Assembly (NCBI RefSeq): GCF_012976305.1
Contig: NZ_JABDSR010000009.1
Location: forward strand, 1 to 64,000
Source of the DNA: Peptoniphilus faecalis
Lineage (GTDB): Bacteria; Bacillota; Clostridia; Tissierellales; Peptoniphilaceae
Reading direction: 5' to 3'
DNA: 64,000 nt
Positions 54,914-63,739 of the stretch are shown here, one piece after another (positions within the stretch are counted from its first letter, which is position 1; the number at the start of each line of letters is the position of its first letter). The notes under the pieces are model-generated. The model searched no databases, was not told where the DNA came from, and was given only the letters and a program-made list of their open reading frames with translations. A program made the translations under genes and the position numbers.

Positions 54914-55810
54914 ATGGAAGCAAAAATAATAACACCAACAGTTACAATCTTTGATAATAATGGAAACATTGATATAGAAGGTAATAAGTTGCTAATTCAA
55001 CACTTAATAGACAATGGTGTAAATGGAGCAGTACCACTCGGAAGTAGTGGTGAATTTACCGCATTATCAATGGACGAAAAGAAAAAGCTAATAAAACTTT
55101 ATGTAGATGAATATAAAGGGCAACTTGAGTTAATCCCTGGAACAAGTTCTCTTAATGTAGAAGAATGTATAGAATTATCTAATTATGCAATCTCATTAGG
55201 AGTCAAGGGAGTTTTAATACTTCCTCCATTTTATTACGGGATAAGTCAAGAGGAGGCTTTCCATTATTATGATGTGCTTGCTCAAAAAATAGATGGAAAT
55301 ATTTATATTTATAATTTCACTGCAAGAACTGGGTTTGATATGAATGCTGAAACAACATTCAATCTTGCCAAAAAACATAAAAACATTAAAGGTATGAAGG
55401 ACTCAACAGCAAATCTAACTCACACAAAAGAGGTTATTCTAAAAGCTAAAGAAATTAGAGATGACTTTGAGGTATATTCAGGATTTGATGATCATTTTGT
55501 TCCAAATGTCATAGCAGGAGGAAGCGGATGTATTGCTGCTATATCAAACTTTGAGCCTAAGTTGTGGTCAGAGTGGGTAGAAGCAATAAATAATGGGAAC
55601 TTTGAAGAAGTTAAGGCAATAGGTAATATAATTGATAGACTTATGCCACTTTATAGTGTTGAAAAGAATTTCTCTCATATATTTAAAAAGTTTTTAATTG
55701 ATGATGGTCTTAAAATAAACGATTATACGATATTCCCATTTGAGGAACTAAGTGAACAAAACTATGAGTTTGCAAAAAAATTAAGAAACAAGGTAATGGA
55801 TGGGAGGTAA
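54914..55810 (+). CDS. DapA/KDG-aldolase family protein
   Basis: 298-residue class I aldolase of the DHDPS/NAL family: LGSSGEFTALSMDEKK (phosphate/carboxylate binding GSSGE), catalytic Tyr in IYIYNFTARTG, Schiff-base Lys in GMKDSTANL near residue 164. These enzymes cleave or form 2-keto-3-deoxy acids, or make dihydrodipicolinate. Its place in a catabolic operon with a UxaA-type dehydratase favours cleavage of a 2-keto-3-deoxy sugar acid to pyruvate and an aldehyde. Confidence 0.86.
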   Translation: MEAKIITPTVTIFDNNGNIDIEGNKLLIQHLIDNGVNGAVPLGSSGEFTALSMDEKKKLIKLYVDEYKGQLELIPGTSSLNVEECIELSNYAISLGVKGVLILPPFYYGISQEEAFHYYDVLAQKIDGNIYIYNFTARTGFDMNAETTFNLAKKHKNIKGMKDSTANLTHTKEVILKAKEIRDDFEVYSGFDDHFVPNVIAGGSGCIAAISNFEPKLWSEWVEAINNGNFEEVKAIGNIIDRLMPLYSVEKNFSHIFKKFLIDDGLKINDYTIFPFEELSEQNYEFAKKLRNKVMDGR

Positions 55811-55812
55811 TC

Positions 55813-56103
55813 ATGAAATACGCTCTTAAAGTTGATGATAAAGATAATGTGGTTACAGTATTAAGCCCTATAGAAAAAGGCGAAACTGTAAGCTATTTAG
55901 ATAATGGAGATACAAAGGAAGTTGTGGCACAAAATGATATTCCAATATATCATAAAATAGCAATAAGAGACATAAAAATGGAAGAAGATATTGTAAAATA
56001 TGGAGAACATATAGGAAGAGCTAGTAAAGATATTATTAAAGGATTTCATGTTCACACACATAACATTAAAGATCACAGAGAAAATCTTGAAGAAAAAGAA
56101 TGA
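55813..56103 (+). CDS. UxaA-type small subunit (SAF domain)
   Basis: 96 residues forming a SAF domain: YALKVDDKDNVVTVLSPIEKGE, then IAIRDIKMEEDIVKYGEHIGRASKDI, the Lys/Gly turn of the family, and a FHVHTHNIKD end. In altronate dehydratase (UxaA) it is the N-terminal part; here it is a separate gene, as in (R)-sulfolactate sulfo-lyase SuyA and galactarate-type enzymes. GGGAGGT before the ATG. It ends 9 bases before the large subunit. Confidence 0.85.
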   Translation: MKYALKVDDKDNVVTVLSPIEKGETVSYLDNGDTKEVVAQNDIPIYHKIAIRDIKMEEDIVKYGEHIGRASKDIIKGFHVHTHNIKDHRENLEEKE

Positions 56104-56112
56104 GGTGGTATA

Positions 56113-57282
56113 GTGAGAACTTTTTGGGGTTATAAAAGAAAAGACGGTAGAGTTGGGATTAGAAATCATGTTTTAATATTACCAGCAAGTATATGTGCAT
56201 CAGACACAACAAGATTAATTTCACGAGGAGTTCAAGGTACAGTAACATTTAACTTGCAGCTTGGATGCTCACAGGTAGGTGCAGATCTTGATTTGACTCT
56301 AGATACTCTAGCAGGGTATGGTGCAAATCCAAATGTTTATAGCGTAATAGTTGTGGGTCTTGGCTGTGAATCGGCCCAAGCTAATATTGTTAAAGAAAGA
56401 ATATTAGAAAGAACTAACAAACAAGTAGAAACTCTTATTATTCAAGAGGAAGGTGGCACTCTAAAGACCATAGAAAAAGCACAAAGACTTGCAAAAAAAA
56501 TGGTTGGCGAAGCTGCATTAATTAGAAGAGAAGAATTCCCACTTTCAGAGCTAATTCTTGGAACAAATTGTGGAGGATCTGATACAACATCAGGACTTGC
56601 AGCAAACCCAACAATTGGAAAAGTTAGTGATAAATTAGTAGAAATGGGTGGAACTTCTGTACTTTGTGAAACTACTGAATTTATTGGAGCAGAACACATT
56701 CTTGCTAGAAGGGCAAAAAATAAAGAAATTCATGATAAAATTTATGAAATTATTAAAAACTATGAAACTAAAATAAAGAATGATACAGGGCTGGATGTTC
56801 GTGACGGAAACCCTTCACCAGGAAATAAAGAAGGTGGACTTACTACCTTAGAAGAAAAATCACTTGGATGCATTCATAAAGGGGGAACTTCCAGCATTAA
56901 CAATCTTTACGATTATTCTCAACAAATTAAAGGAAAAGAAGGACTTGTAATTATGGATACGCCAGGAAATGATGCTTCGTCTGTTGGGGGTATAATTGCT
57001 GGAGGATGTCAATTAGTTGTATTTTCTACAGGTAGAGGAACTCCAACTGGACATGCCATAGCGCCTGTTTTGAAAATTACTGGAAACAGCGAAACCTATG
57101 CTAAAATGAGCGACAACATAGATTATGATGCAAGCGGAATAATTACAGAAAACAAGGAAATTGAGCAAGCAAGTGAAGAATTGCTAGACTTAATTGTGGA
57201 AGTATGTAACGGAAAACAAGTTCAGGCAGAGCTTCTTGGTTATACAGAAACAGCAATTCAAAGAGCATCTGCTTTTGTTTAA
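56113..57282 (+). CDS. UxaA-type large subunit (altronate/sugar-acid dehydratase family)
   Basis: 389 residues; GTG start after AGGTGG. Family landmarks: FWGYKRKDGRVGIRNHVLILPASICAS, LGCSQVG, GLGCESAQ, GTNCGGSDTTSGLAANP, CETTEFIGAEH, TPGNDASSVGGIIAGG and STGRGTPTGHAIAPVLKITGN. The conserved Cys may bind a metal or Fe-S centre. Together with the small subunit it would dehydrate an onate sugar acid; sulfolactate sulfo-lyase (SuyB) is an alternative in the same family. Confidence 0.86.
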   Translation: MRTFWGYKRKDGRVGIRNHVLILPASICASDTTRLISRGVQGTVTFNLQLGCSQVGADLDLTLDTLAGYGANPNVYSVIVVGLGCESAQANIVKERILERTNKQVETLIIQEEGGTLKTIEKAQRLAKKMVGEAALIRREEFPLSELILGTNCGGSDTTSGLAANPTIGKVSDKLVEMGGTSVLCETTEFIGAEHILARRAKNKEIHDKIYEIIKNYETKIKNDTGLDVRDGNPSPGNKEGGLTTLEEKSLGCIHKGGTSSINNLYDYSQQIKGKEGLVIMDTPGNDASSVGGIIAGGCQLVVFSTGRGTPTGHAIAPVLKITGNSETYAKMSDNIDYDASGIITENKEIEQASEELLDLIVEVCNGKQVQAELLGYTETAIQRASAFV

Positions 57283-57286
57283 TTAT

Positions 57287-57322
57287 AATATTAAGAGCCT
57301 TCGGGCTCTTTTAATATTTTTA
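57287..57322 (+). terminator. Intrinsic terminator
   Basis: GAGCC/GGCTC stem with a TTCG loop, extended by AATATTAA/TTAATATT, then T-rich. Confidence 0.88.
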
Positions 57323-57377
57323 GGGTTAATATATAATATAAAATAATAGTTATAAAATCTTTGATAAGGAGAACAAT

Positions 57378-58142
57378 ATGCATAAGCCAACTGAAAGAGT
57401 TCTTAGAATACTTTTAACTTTAGCTTCTGAAAAAGAAGATCTTACATTAACAGAAATCTCTGAAAAAACAAAAATACCTAAGAGCACTATATCACCAATA
57501 CTCTCGACTCTTGTGGATATGAGGTTTTTAGCCAAAAAATCTGAAATGAAGTATAGGATTGGAATAAATTCCTTCATAGTAGGCGAGGCATATATAGAGT
57601 CAACATCTTTTCTTGAGATGATAAAATCCTATATGACAGAAGTAGTTAAGGAATGTAACGAAATATGTCAATTAGGGATACTACAAGATAATAAGGTTTT
57701 CTATATTGCTAAAAAAGATCCAAAACAATCAATTCAGCTAATGAGCTATGTTGGAAAATTTTTACCAATTTATTCAACAGCACTAGGAAAAGTTTTGGTT
57801 TACAAAAACAGTGAAGAAGAAATTAAAGACATTGTTGGAGATAATATGGTTCCTTTGACAGAGAGAACTATTACAGATATAGATGATTTTTTGAATGAAA
57901 TAGAGACTGTGAAAAATAATGGGTACTCATTTGATTTACAAGAAACAAGTTTAGATTCAAAGTGTGTTGCCGTTCCGATAGAAAAGGGTGGAAAAGTAAT
58001 TGCCGCTATGAGTGTGTCGATTCCAAACTTTAGAAGTACAGATGAAAAATTAAAGAATGCTATTCAAGTTCTATTAAAATATAAAAAAGAAATAGAAAGT
58101 TATTTCACTCACAATATTTATAATGAAGAAGATTTAATCTAA
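57378..58142 (+). CDS. IclR family transcriptional regulator
   Basis: 254 residues: N-terminal winged helix (RVLRILLTLASEKEDLTLTEISEKTKIPKSTISPILSTLVDMRFL) and a C-terminal effector domain with YSTALGKVLVYKNS and SLDSKCVAVPIEKGGKVIAAMSVSIP. IclR proteins sense small organic acids. It stands alone between two catabolic operons, so it may control either the UxaA operon before it or the molybdenum hydroxylase operon after it. AAGGAG precedes the ATG. Confidence 0.92.
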   Translation: MHKPTERVLRILLTLASEKEDLTLTEISEKTKIPKSTISPILSTLVDMRFLAKKSEMKYRIGINSFIVGEAYIESTSFLEMIKSYMTEVVKECNEICQLGILQDNKVFYIAKKDPKQSIQLMSYVGKFLPIYSTALGKVLVYKNSEEEIKDIVGDNMVPLTERTITDIDDFLNEIETVKNNGYSFDLQETSLDSKCVAVPIEKGGKVIAAMSVSIPNFRSTDEKLKNAIQVLLKYKKEIESYFTHNIYNEEDLI

Positions 58143-58563
58143 ACTAAAAAGAAATAGTAACCAAGTTCTTCTGTCTCAAATAAACAAAAAGTCAAATTTA
58201 GGCCTTAGTAATCATACAAGGGTCTTTTTTAATATCAATAGCAAAATAAAAGTATTTTTTATTTGTATTTTATATCAATAAGAATTTAATCGGGAAGAAA
58301 AATTAGACTTATTAAATCTAATAAAAGTTGAAGATACTCCTTATTATAAATATTTTATAGATGAGTAAAATATGTGCTTGCATAAGTCAAATAAATGTAA
58401 TATTGTAAGATGCATTTTAAAAAGCAAGCAAAAGAAAATATTTACAACTAAACTTAAACAAAGAAATTAAAAAATTAATAAATAATATATAAGTTAAATT
58501 AAATGCTTGGAAGGAGTTTTTAATTGAGGGACAAAATAATAAGAGAAGATTTTTAAAAACAGT

Positions 58564-58592
58564 TTGAAAACGATTTAAATTAGTGGTATACT
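58564..58592 (+). promoter_or_regulatory. Promoter of the molybdenum hydroxylase operon
   Basis: TTGAAA (58564-58569) and TATACT (58587-58592) with a 17-base spacer, 78 bases before the first start codon. Confidence 0.7.
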
Positions 58593-58626
58593 ATTTAAAA
58601 CACATTTATATTATATTGCACTAAAG

Positions 58627-58641
58627 TATGCACGATGCATA
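58627..58641. promoter_or_regulatory. Palindromic operator candidate
   Basis: TATGCA-CGA-TGCATA, a perfect 6-3-6 inverted repeat placed just downstream of the promoter and before the ribosome site, where a repressor such as the adjacent IclR protein could bind. Confidence 0.5.
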
Positions 58642-58669
58642 TTGATTAAAATAAAATTTAGGTGGGAAA

Positions 58670-59134
58670 ATGAAAATAAGTTTAAAAGTTAATGGTGAAA
58701 TCTATAATTTTGATGTAGACGAAAAGAAAAGATTAATAGATTTACTTAGAAATGATTTAAAGCTAACAGGGACTAAAGAAGGTTGTAGCGAGGGCGAATG
58801 TGGAGCATGTACTGTATTAGTGGATTCATTAGCGGTTACATCGTGCACGATGCTTGCAGCACAGTTAGATGGAAAAGAAGTTATAACCATAGAAGGATTA
58901 GAACATGATGGTCAATTGGATATTTTACAAAAAAAGTTCGTGGAATGTGGTGCTGTTCAATGTGGCTACTGTTCTCCAGGCTTCATTATGAGTGCAAAAT
59001 CTTTGATGTTAAATAATATAAACCCAACAACTTATGAAATAAAAAGATATATTGAGGGAAATCTTTGTAGATGTACTGGATTTATAAAAATTTTAGAAGC
59101 TATTGAAAAAGCTTGTGAAGAGGTGGAAAAATGA
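58670..59134 (+). CDS. Molybdenum hydroxylase, [2Fe-2S] subunit
   Basis: 154 residues: N-terminal plant-type ferredoxin cluster (GTKEGCSEGECGACTVLV, closing Cys in TSCTML) and C-terminal cluster (CGAVQCGYCSPGF and GNLCRCTGF). It is the small subunit of the xanthine dehydrogenase/CO dehydrogenase family and carries electrons from the molybdenum centre to FAD. First gene of a three-subunit operon; overlaps the FAD subunit by four bases. Confidence 0.95.
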   Translation: MKISLKVNGEIYNFDVDEKKRLIDLLRNDLKLTGTKEGCSEGECGACTVLVDSLAVTSCTMLAAQLDGKEVITIEGLEHDGQLDILQKKFVECGAVQCGYCSPGFIMSAKSLMLNNINPTTYEIKRYIEGNLCRCTGFIKILEAIEKACEEVEK

Positions 59135-59976
59135 TATTCGCACCAAAGGATTTAAGTGAACTTTGTTATATTTTAGAAAATAAGGGCGACAATTATTATA
59201 TCCTTGCTGGAGGAACTGATTTAATAATAAAAATAAAGAATAAAAAAATTGTCAATTACAATATCATTGAAATTACAAAGATAAATGAATTAAAGGGATT
59301 TAAGGAAGATGATATTAATTTTTATATAGGACCTCTTATGACTATGACAGAAATCATTAATGAGAAAAGCATTAAAGAAAATCTAGGGTCTCTTTATGAA
59401 GCTGCTTATAAATTAGGTTCAAATCAAATTAGAAATCTTGCGACTATTGGAGGAAATGTTGCCAATGCTTCTCAAAGTGCAGATTGTGTATTGGCACTTT
59501 TTGCATTAGATGCAAAAATTAAAATTTTAGATTCAATGGAAAATGAAAAGATTGTTTCTATTGAAGATTTTATTACTGGAAGAGAGAAAACAATTTTAAG
59601 TCAAAATGAAATTATAAAAGAAATAATAATACCTAAAAAAAATAGTATAAACATTTTTAATAAAATTGGATCTCGTACAGGAGTAACGATTTCTAAAATT
59701 AGCTGTGCTATGAATTTTATTTTAAATGAAGATGGAAAGAAGGACACTAGAATATTTTTAGGTGCTGTTGGAATTAAACCTGTTAGGGCATTTGATTTGG
59801 AAAAAGTTTTTGCTAATCACGATTTTAAAAATATAAACTTGGAAATTCTACAACAAACTGGATTTAATGAGATTGAGAAAGCTATTCCAGAAAGAAGCTC
59901 TAAGTATTATAAGAGAATTGCTATACAAGGATTATTAGAGGATATGCTCGAGGAATTGATAAGTTATGAAAAATAA
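59131..59976 (+). CDS. Molybdenum hydroxylase, FAD-binding subunit
   Basis: 281 residues: FAD-binding domain with the GGTDLIIKIKNKK and ATIGGNVANASQSAD motifs, and a CODH flavoprotein C-terminal domain (RTGVTISKISCAMNF...GAVGIKPVRA). No cysteines for an extra 4Fe-4S cluster are evident, so it is the common form, not the 4-hydroxybenzoyl-CoA reductase one. Its end overlaps the large subunit by 11 bases. Confidence 0.93.
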   Translation: MIFAPKDLSELCYILENKGDNYYILAGGTDLIIKIKNKKIVNYNIIEITKINELKGFKEDDINFYIGPLMTMTEIINEKSIKENLGSLYEAAYKLGSNQIRNLATIGGNVANASQSADCVLALFALDAKIKILDSMENEKIVSIEDFITGREKTILSQNEIIKEIIIPKKNSINIFNKIGSRTGVTISKISCAMNFILNEDGKKDTRIFLGAVGIKPVRAFDLEKVFANHDFKNINLEILQQTGFNEIEKAIPERSSKYYKRIAIQGLLEDMLEELISYEK

Positions 59977-62221
59977 TTTGAAATATGTTGGAAAAAGATT
60001 AATAAGAGATGATGCTTATGATCGCGTTCAAGGGAAGACAAAATACATAACAGACATAAAGTATAATGACATGTTATATGGAAAATTAGTTTTAAGTGAA
60101 AAGCCTCATGCCGATTTTAAGTTTGATTTTTCAGAAGCTCTAAAAACTAAGGGAATATATAAAATACTAACCTATAAAGATGTGCCTCACAATAAATACA
60201 ATTCCATGGAATGGTTTACTGGTATTAATGGTGTAAAAGATGAGATGATTTTAAACGACAGGGCTAGATTTGTAGGAGATAGAATAGCTTTAGTATTAGG
60301 AGATAGTATAGAAAGTGTAGAAGAAGCAATAAAAAAAGTTGTGGTTATTTACGAAGAACTTCCAGTAGTAGCGACAATTGATGATGCAATGGAAGATGTA
60401 AATATTATCACAGGTAATACAAATGTTGCTTATGAAAACACTAAATCATGTGGAAATGTTGAAAAAGCTTTTGAAGAAGCAGATTATATAGTAGAAGACG
60501 AGGGAAACACAAGTAGAACTCATCATTTAGCAATAGAACCACATTCCGCCATGGCTACTGTTGATGAATTTGGAAATTTAGTTGTATCTAGCGGAAGTCA
60601 AATAGTATTTGCTATACAGATGCACTTGAGCAGGATTTTGAATTTACCTTATAGTAAAATACGAGTTAAAAAAACTAATATGGGTGGTTCTTTTGGTGGC
60701 AAACAACAACCTATGCTTGAGTTTATTGCAGGCTTCGTTGCCTATTCTGAAAAGAGACCAGTTCAAATTTATATGGATAGGGAACAAACTATAAAGGGAA
60801 CAACTACTAGAAATCCAATGAGAATTCACATTAAAACTGCAGTGAATAAGGATGGAAAAATTTTAGGTAGAAAAATAGATACTCTTGTTGCTGGAGGAGC
60901 TTATGCTACAAATGCTTCGAGCATTGTAAATGCATATGCAAAAAAACTTTTTAGACTATATAAAATTTACAATCAAGAAGTTAATGGTACTGCATATTAT
61001 ACTAATACTTTACCAGGTGGAGCTTTTAGATCCTATGGAGGTTCTCAAGCTCATGCAGTTTCAGAGATTAATTTGGATAATGTTGCAAGAAAAATAGGAA
61101 TGGATCCATGTGAACTTAGACTTAAAAATTTAGTTGATCCATACTGTGAGGATCCAGTAGGAGGACCTAATATTGGCGATGCTGGAATTAAGAGATGTGT
61201 AATTGCTGGTATGGAAAAAATAAATTGGAAGTACAATTATGAAAATTTAAAAAACAAAAATACAGATAGATATGCCTATGGTATTGGAATGGCTTGCGCA
61301 TCTCATGGCAATGGTTATCTTGGAGCTTTTCCCGATTTTATAAATGTAGAAATGGTTTTAAATGCTGATGGGAATGTTTTGTGCAAAATAGCTGTTCACG
61401 AACAAGGTTGTGGAACTTTGCAAACATTAAAACAAGTTGCTGCAGAAGCTCTTGATTTAAACCCTAAAAATATATTTTTAACTGAAGCAGATACTTTCAT
61501 TACGCCATATGATGCTGCGGGAACTCAAGCTAGTAGAGTAAGTTTTGTAGCAGGAGGGGCTTTGAAAGAAGCTTCTGAAAAATTAATTGATTTACTATTT
61601 GACACTTTAAATAAAGTAAAAAATATAAAAATTGAAGATATGTATGTTGAAAATGGATTCGTAAAAATAAAAAATAGCGATGAGAAATTTAGCTATGGAG
61701 AAATTTCTCAAATTAGAGAAAAAAATTTATTTGATCATACTTCAGTATATGTAAAACACATACCAAAGGGAAATCCTGCAGTATTTGCGGCAAATTTTGC
61801 TCAAGTGAGAGTTGATAAAAAAACAGGTTTTGTAAAAGTTGAAAGATTAGTATGCGTTCACGATATTGGAAAAGCGATTAATCCAGCACTTGTAGAAGGT
61901 CAAATAGAAGGTGGAGCAGAGTTTGGAATAGGAATGGCTCTATCAGAAAATATTGAAATAGATAATAAAGGATATGTTAAAAACTCAACATTATCAAAAT
62001 ATCATGTCATTAATGTATGGGATATGCCAGATGTAGAAGTAGTTTTGGTGGAAACAAATGATAAATCAGCACCTTATGGAATTAAAAGTGTTGGGGAGAT
62101 ATCAGCAGTTGCACCTGCACCAGCAATAATAAATGCAATTAATCATGCTTTGGGAACTAATATAACTAATTATCCGGTAACTCCAGAAAAAATTATAGAA
62201 GCATTAAGTGAAAAAAATTAA
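59966..62221 (+). CDS. Molybdenum hydroxylase, molybdopterin-binding subunit
   Basis: 751 residues: Ald_Xan_dh_C N-terminal domain (KYVGKRLIRDDAYDRVQGKTKYI), then the molybdopterin domain with GGSFGGKQQP, PGGAFRSYGGSQA, HEQGCGTLQT, QASRVSF, GGAEFGIGMAL, and the catalytic-Glu motif VGEISAVAPAPAIINAI. The CO dehydrogenase Cys motif (VAYRCSF) is absent, so CO is not the substrate. Members hydroxylate aldehydes, purines or N-heteroaromatics next to ring nitrogen. Position before an MIO-less lyase suggests a heteroaromatic such as an imidazole derivative. Confidence 0.93.
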   Translation: MKNNLKYVGKRLIRDDAYDRVQGKTKYITDIKYNDMLYGKLVLSEKPHADFKFDFSEALKTKGIYKILTYKDVPHNKYNSMEWFTGINGVKDEMILNDRARFVGDRIALVLGDSIESVEEAIKKVVVIYEELPVVATIDDAMEDVNIITGNTNVAYENTKSCGNVEKAFEEADYIVEDEGNTSRTHHLAIEPHSAMATVDEFGNLVVSSGSQIVFAIQMHLSRILNLPYSKIRVKKTNMGGSFGGKQQPMLEFIAGFVAYSEKRPVQIYMDREQTIKGTTTRNPMRIHIKTAVNKDGKILGRKIDTLVAGGAYATNASSIVNAYAKKLFRLYKIYNQEVNGTAYYTNTLPGGAFRSYGGSQAHAVSEINLDNVARKIGMDPCELRLKNLVDPYCEDPVGGPNIGDAGIKRCVIAGMEKINWKYNYENLKNKNTDRYAYGIGMACASHGNGYLGAFPDFINVEMVLNADGNVLCKIAVHEQGCGTLQTLKQVAAEALDLNPKNIFLTEADTFITPYDAAGTQASRVSFVAGGALKEASEKLIDLLFDTLNKVKNIKIEDMYVENGFVKIKNSDEKFSYGEISQIREKNLFDHTSVYVKHIPKGNPAVFAANFAQVRVDKKTGFVKVERLVCVHDIGKAINPALVEGQIEGGAEFGIGMALSENIEIDNKGYVKNSTLSKYHVINVWDMPDVEVVLVETNDKSAPYGIKSVGEISAVAPAPAIINAINHALGTNITNYPVTPEKIIEALSEKN

Positions 62222-62234
62222 GAGAGGTGAAAGA

Positions 62235-63731
62235 ATGGAAAAGCTTATTTTAAAGGGAGAAGCATTGTCCTTGGAAGAAATATATCAAGTTGCCTATGAG
62301 AATAGACTAGTAGATATATCTGAAGATGCTAAGGAAAGAGTTAAAAAAGCTAGACAAATTCTGTTTGACATGGCTGCAGAAGGGAAACCTGTTTATGGTT
62401 TAAATAGAGGTGTTGGATGGAATAAAGATAAAGAATTTGATGAGGATTTTTTTGAACAGTATAATAAAAATCTTTTAAATTCACATTGTTTGGGAGTTGA
62501 GCCCTATCATACAGATGAACAAGTAAGAGCTATTCTATTGATAAGACTTAATAAAGCTTTGATCGGTTGTACGGGATTAAGTTTAGATTTACTCGAACAT
62601 TATAAAAAATTTTTAAATTATAGAATTCATCCAAGAATCCCAATGCGTTCATCTATAGGTGAAGCGGATATTACAACTTTGTCTCATATTGGACTAGCTT
62701 TTATTGGAGAAGAAGATGTTAGTTTCAATGGTAAAATTATTAATTCAAAGCTTGCAATGGAACGAATAGGTTTAAAACCTGCAAAATTAGGACCAAAAGA
62801 TGGATTAAGTATTGTTTCTTCAAATGCACAGGGCGAGGCAATGGTCGCCACTATAATAAAAGAAGTAAGAGAAGTTGCCAAAATGACAAATTTAATTTTT
62901 TGTATGAGTTTAGAAGGATTAAATGGCGTTACGGAGCAGCTTCGTGAAGATGTAAATGCACTTAGAGGTTTTAAAGGTCAAGTTGAATCTGCAAGAATGT
63001 GTAGAAAGTTTTTAGAGGGAAGTTATCTCTATGATTATGATGAAAATAGAGCACTTCAAGATCCCTTATGTTTTAGATGTGCACATGCTGTAAATGGAAC
63101 AATATACGATGTTTTGGATTATGTCGAAAAACAATTGCTAATTGCCATGAATTCAACTGATGACAATCCATGTATAGTATTAGAAGAAGGATCTTCCTTT
63201 GTGAGTGCAAATTTTGAAGTAACATCTCTTGCTGTTGGCGTTGAAATGATAGCAACTGCATTAAGTCATTTATCAAAGACTTCATGTTATAGAATGATAA
63301 AACTTGCAGATCCAAGTTTTACAGGTCTCACAAGATTTTTAACTCCTAAGGAAGTAACAACAATTGCCTTTGGTACTATTCAAAAAACTTATACAATGTT
63401 AGATACTCAAAATAGAGGGCTTGCTAATCCATCTTCAATGGATTTTTACGCACTAGCTGGAGGAATTGAAGATCATGCATCAAATTTACCTTTGGCATGT
63501 TACAAAATAATGCAAATGCTTGATAATATTTATTACATATTGGGAATAGAGGCAATACACGCTTGTCAAGCAATAGATTTAAGAGGGGATATTAAGCTTG
63601 GCAAAGGCACTAAAAAAGCTTACGAAATTTTTAGGAGATATGTTAAATACTATGATAAAGATAGAAATGTATCTAAAGATATTAAAAAAGCCTATGATTG
63701 TATTAAATCAAAAGAATTATTAAATATATGA
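62235..63731 (+). CDS. HAL/PAL-superfamily lyase lacking the MIO triad (ergothionase-like)
   Basis: 498 residues from the ATG at 62235, six bases after AGAGGTG. The fold of histidine ammonia-lyase is clear throughout: PVYGLNRGVG (HAL YGxNTGFG), QDPLCFRCAHAVNG, DDNPCIV, ANPSSMDFYALAGGIEDHASN, ACQAIDLRG. Where HAL has the autocatalytic Ala-Ser-Gly that forms MIO (142-144 in P. putida HutH), this protein has Glu143-Ala144-Asp145 in SSIGEADITTLSH. It therefore cannot make MIO. Ergothionase, which eliminates trimethylamine from ergothioneine, is a HAL relative without MIO. The adjacent BCCT transporter fits a betaine substrate. Substrate is inferred. Confidence 0.85.
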   Translation: MEKLILKGEALSLEEIYQVAYENRLVDISEDAKERVKKARQILFDMAAEGKPVYGLNRGVGWNKDKEFDEDFFEQYNKNLLNSHCLGVEPYHTDEQVRAILLIRLNKALIGCTGLSLDLLEHYKKFLNYRIHPRIPMRSSIGEADITTLSHIGLAFIGEEDVSFNGKIINSKLAMERIGLKPAKLGPKDGLSIVSSNAQGEAMVATIIKEVREVAKMTNLIFCMSLEGLNGVTEQLREDVNALRGFKGQVESARMCRKFLEGSYLYDYDENRALQDPLCFRCAHAVNGTIYDVLDYVEKQLLIAMNSTDDNPCIVLEEGSSFVSANFEVTSLAVGVEMIATALSHLSKTSCYRMIKLADPSFTGLTRFLTPKEVTTIAFGTIQKTYTMLDTQNRGLANPSSMDFYALAGGIEDHASNLPLACYKIMQMLDNIYYILGIEAIHACQAIDLRGDIKLGKGTKKAYEIFRRYVKYYDKDRNVSKDIKKAYDCIKSKELLNI

Positions 63732-63739
63732 GGTAAAAT

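Larger units (their letters stand above)
58143..58669. other. Intergenic region with operon promoter and ORF remnant
   Basis: About 530 bases without an intact gene. A short frame near 58278-58368 (EEKLDLLNLIKVEDTPYYKYFIDE) looks like the tail of a lost gene. A separated inverted repeat TGCTTGC/GCAAGCA spans 58374-58432. GGAAGGAG near 58509 precedes only a ten-codon frame. The promoter and operator of the following operon are listed separately. Confidence 0.5.

Noticed and set aside
58201-58240. Terminator after the IclR gene
   Set aside because: The AGGCC/GGGTCT pairing has mismatches and a long loop; not convincing despite the T-run.
58507-58554. Ten-codon ORF after a GGAAGGAG box
   Set aside because: Too short and without features; more likely a remnant or chance.
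59966-62221. Annotation as aerobic CO dehydrogenase large subunit
   Set aside because: The CODH-specific Cys loop is missing; only the general molybdenum hydroxylase motifs are present.
62235-63731. Annotation as histidine ammonia-lyase (hutH)
   Set aside because: The Ala-Ser-Gly needed to form MIO is Glu-Ala-Asp, and no hut genes are nearby.
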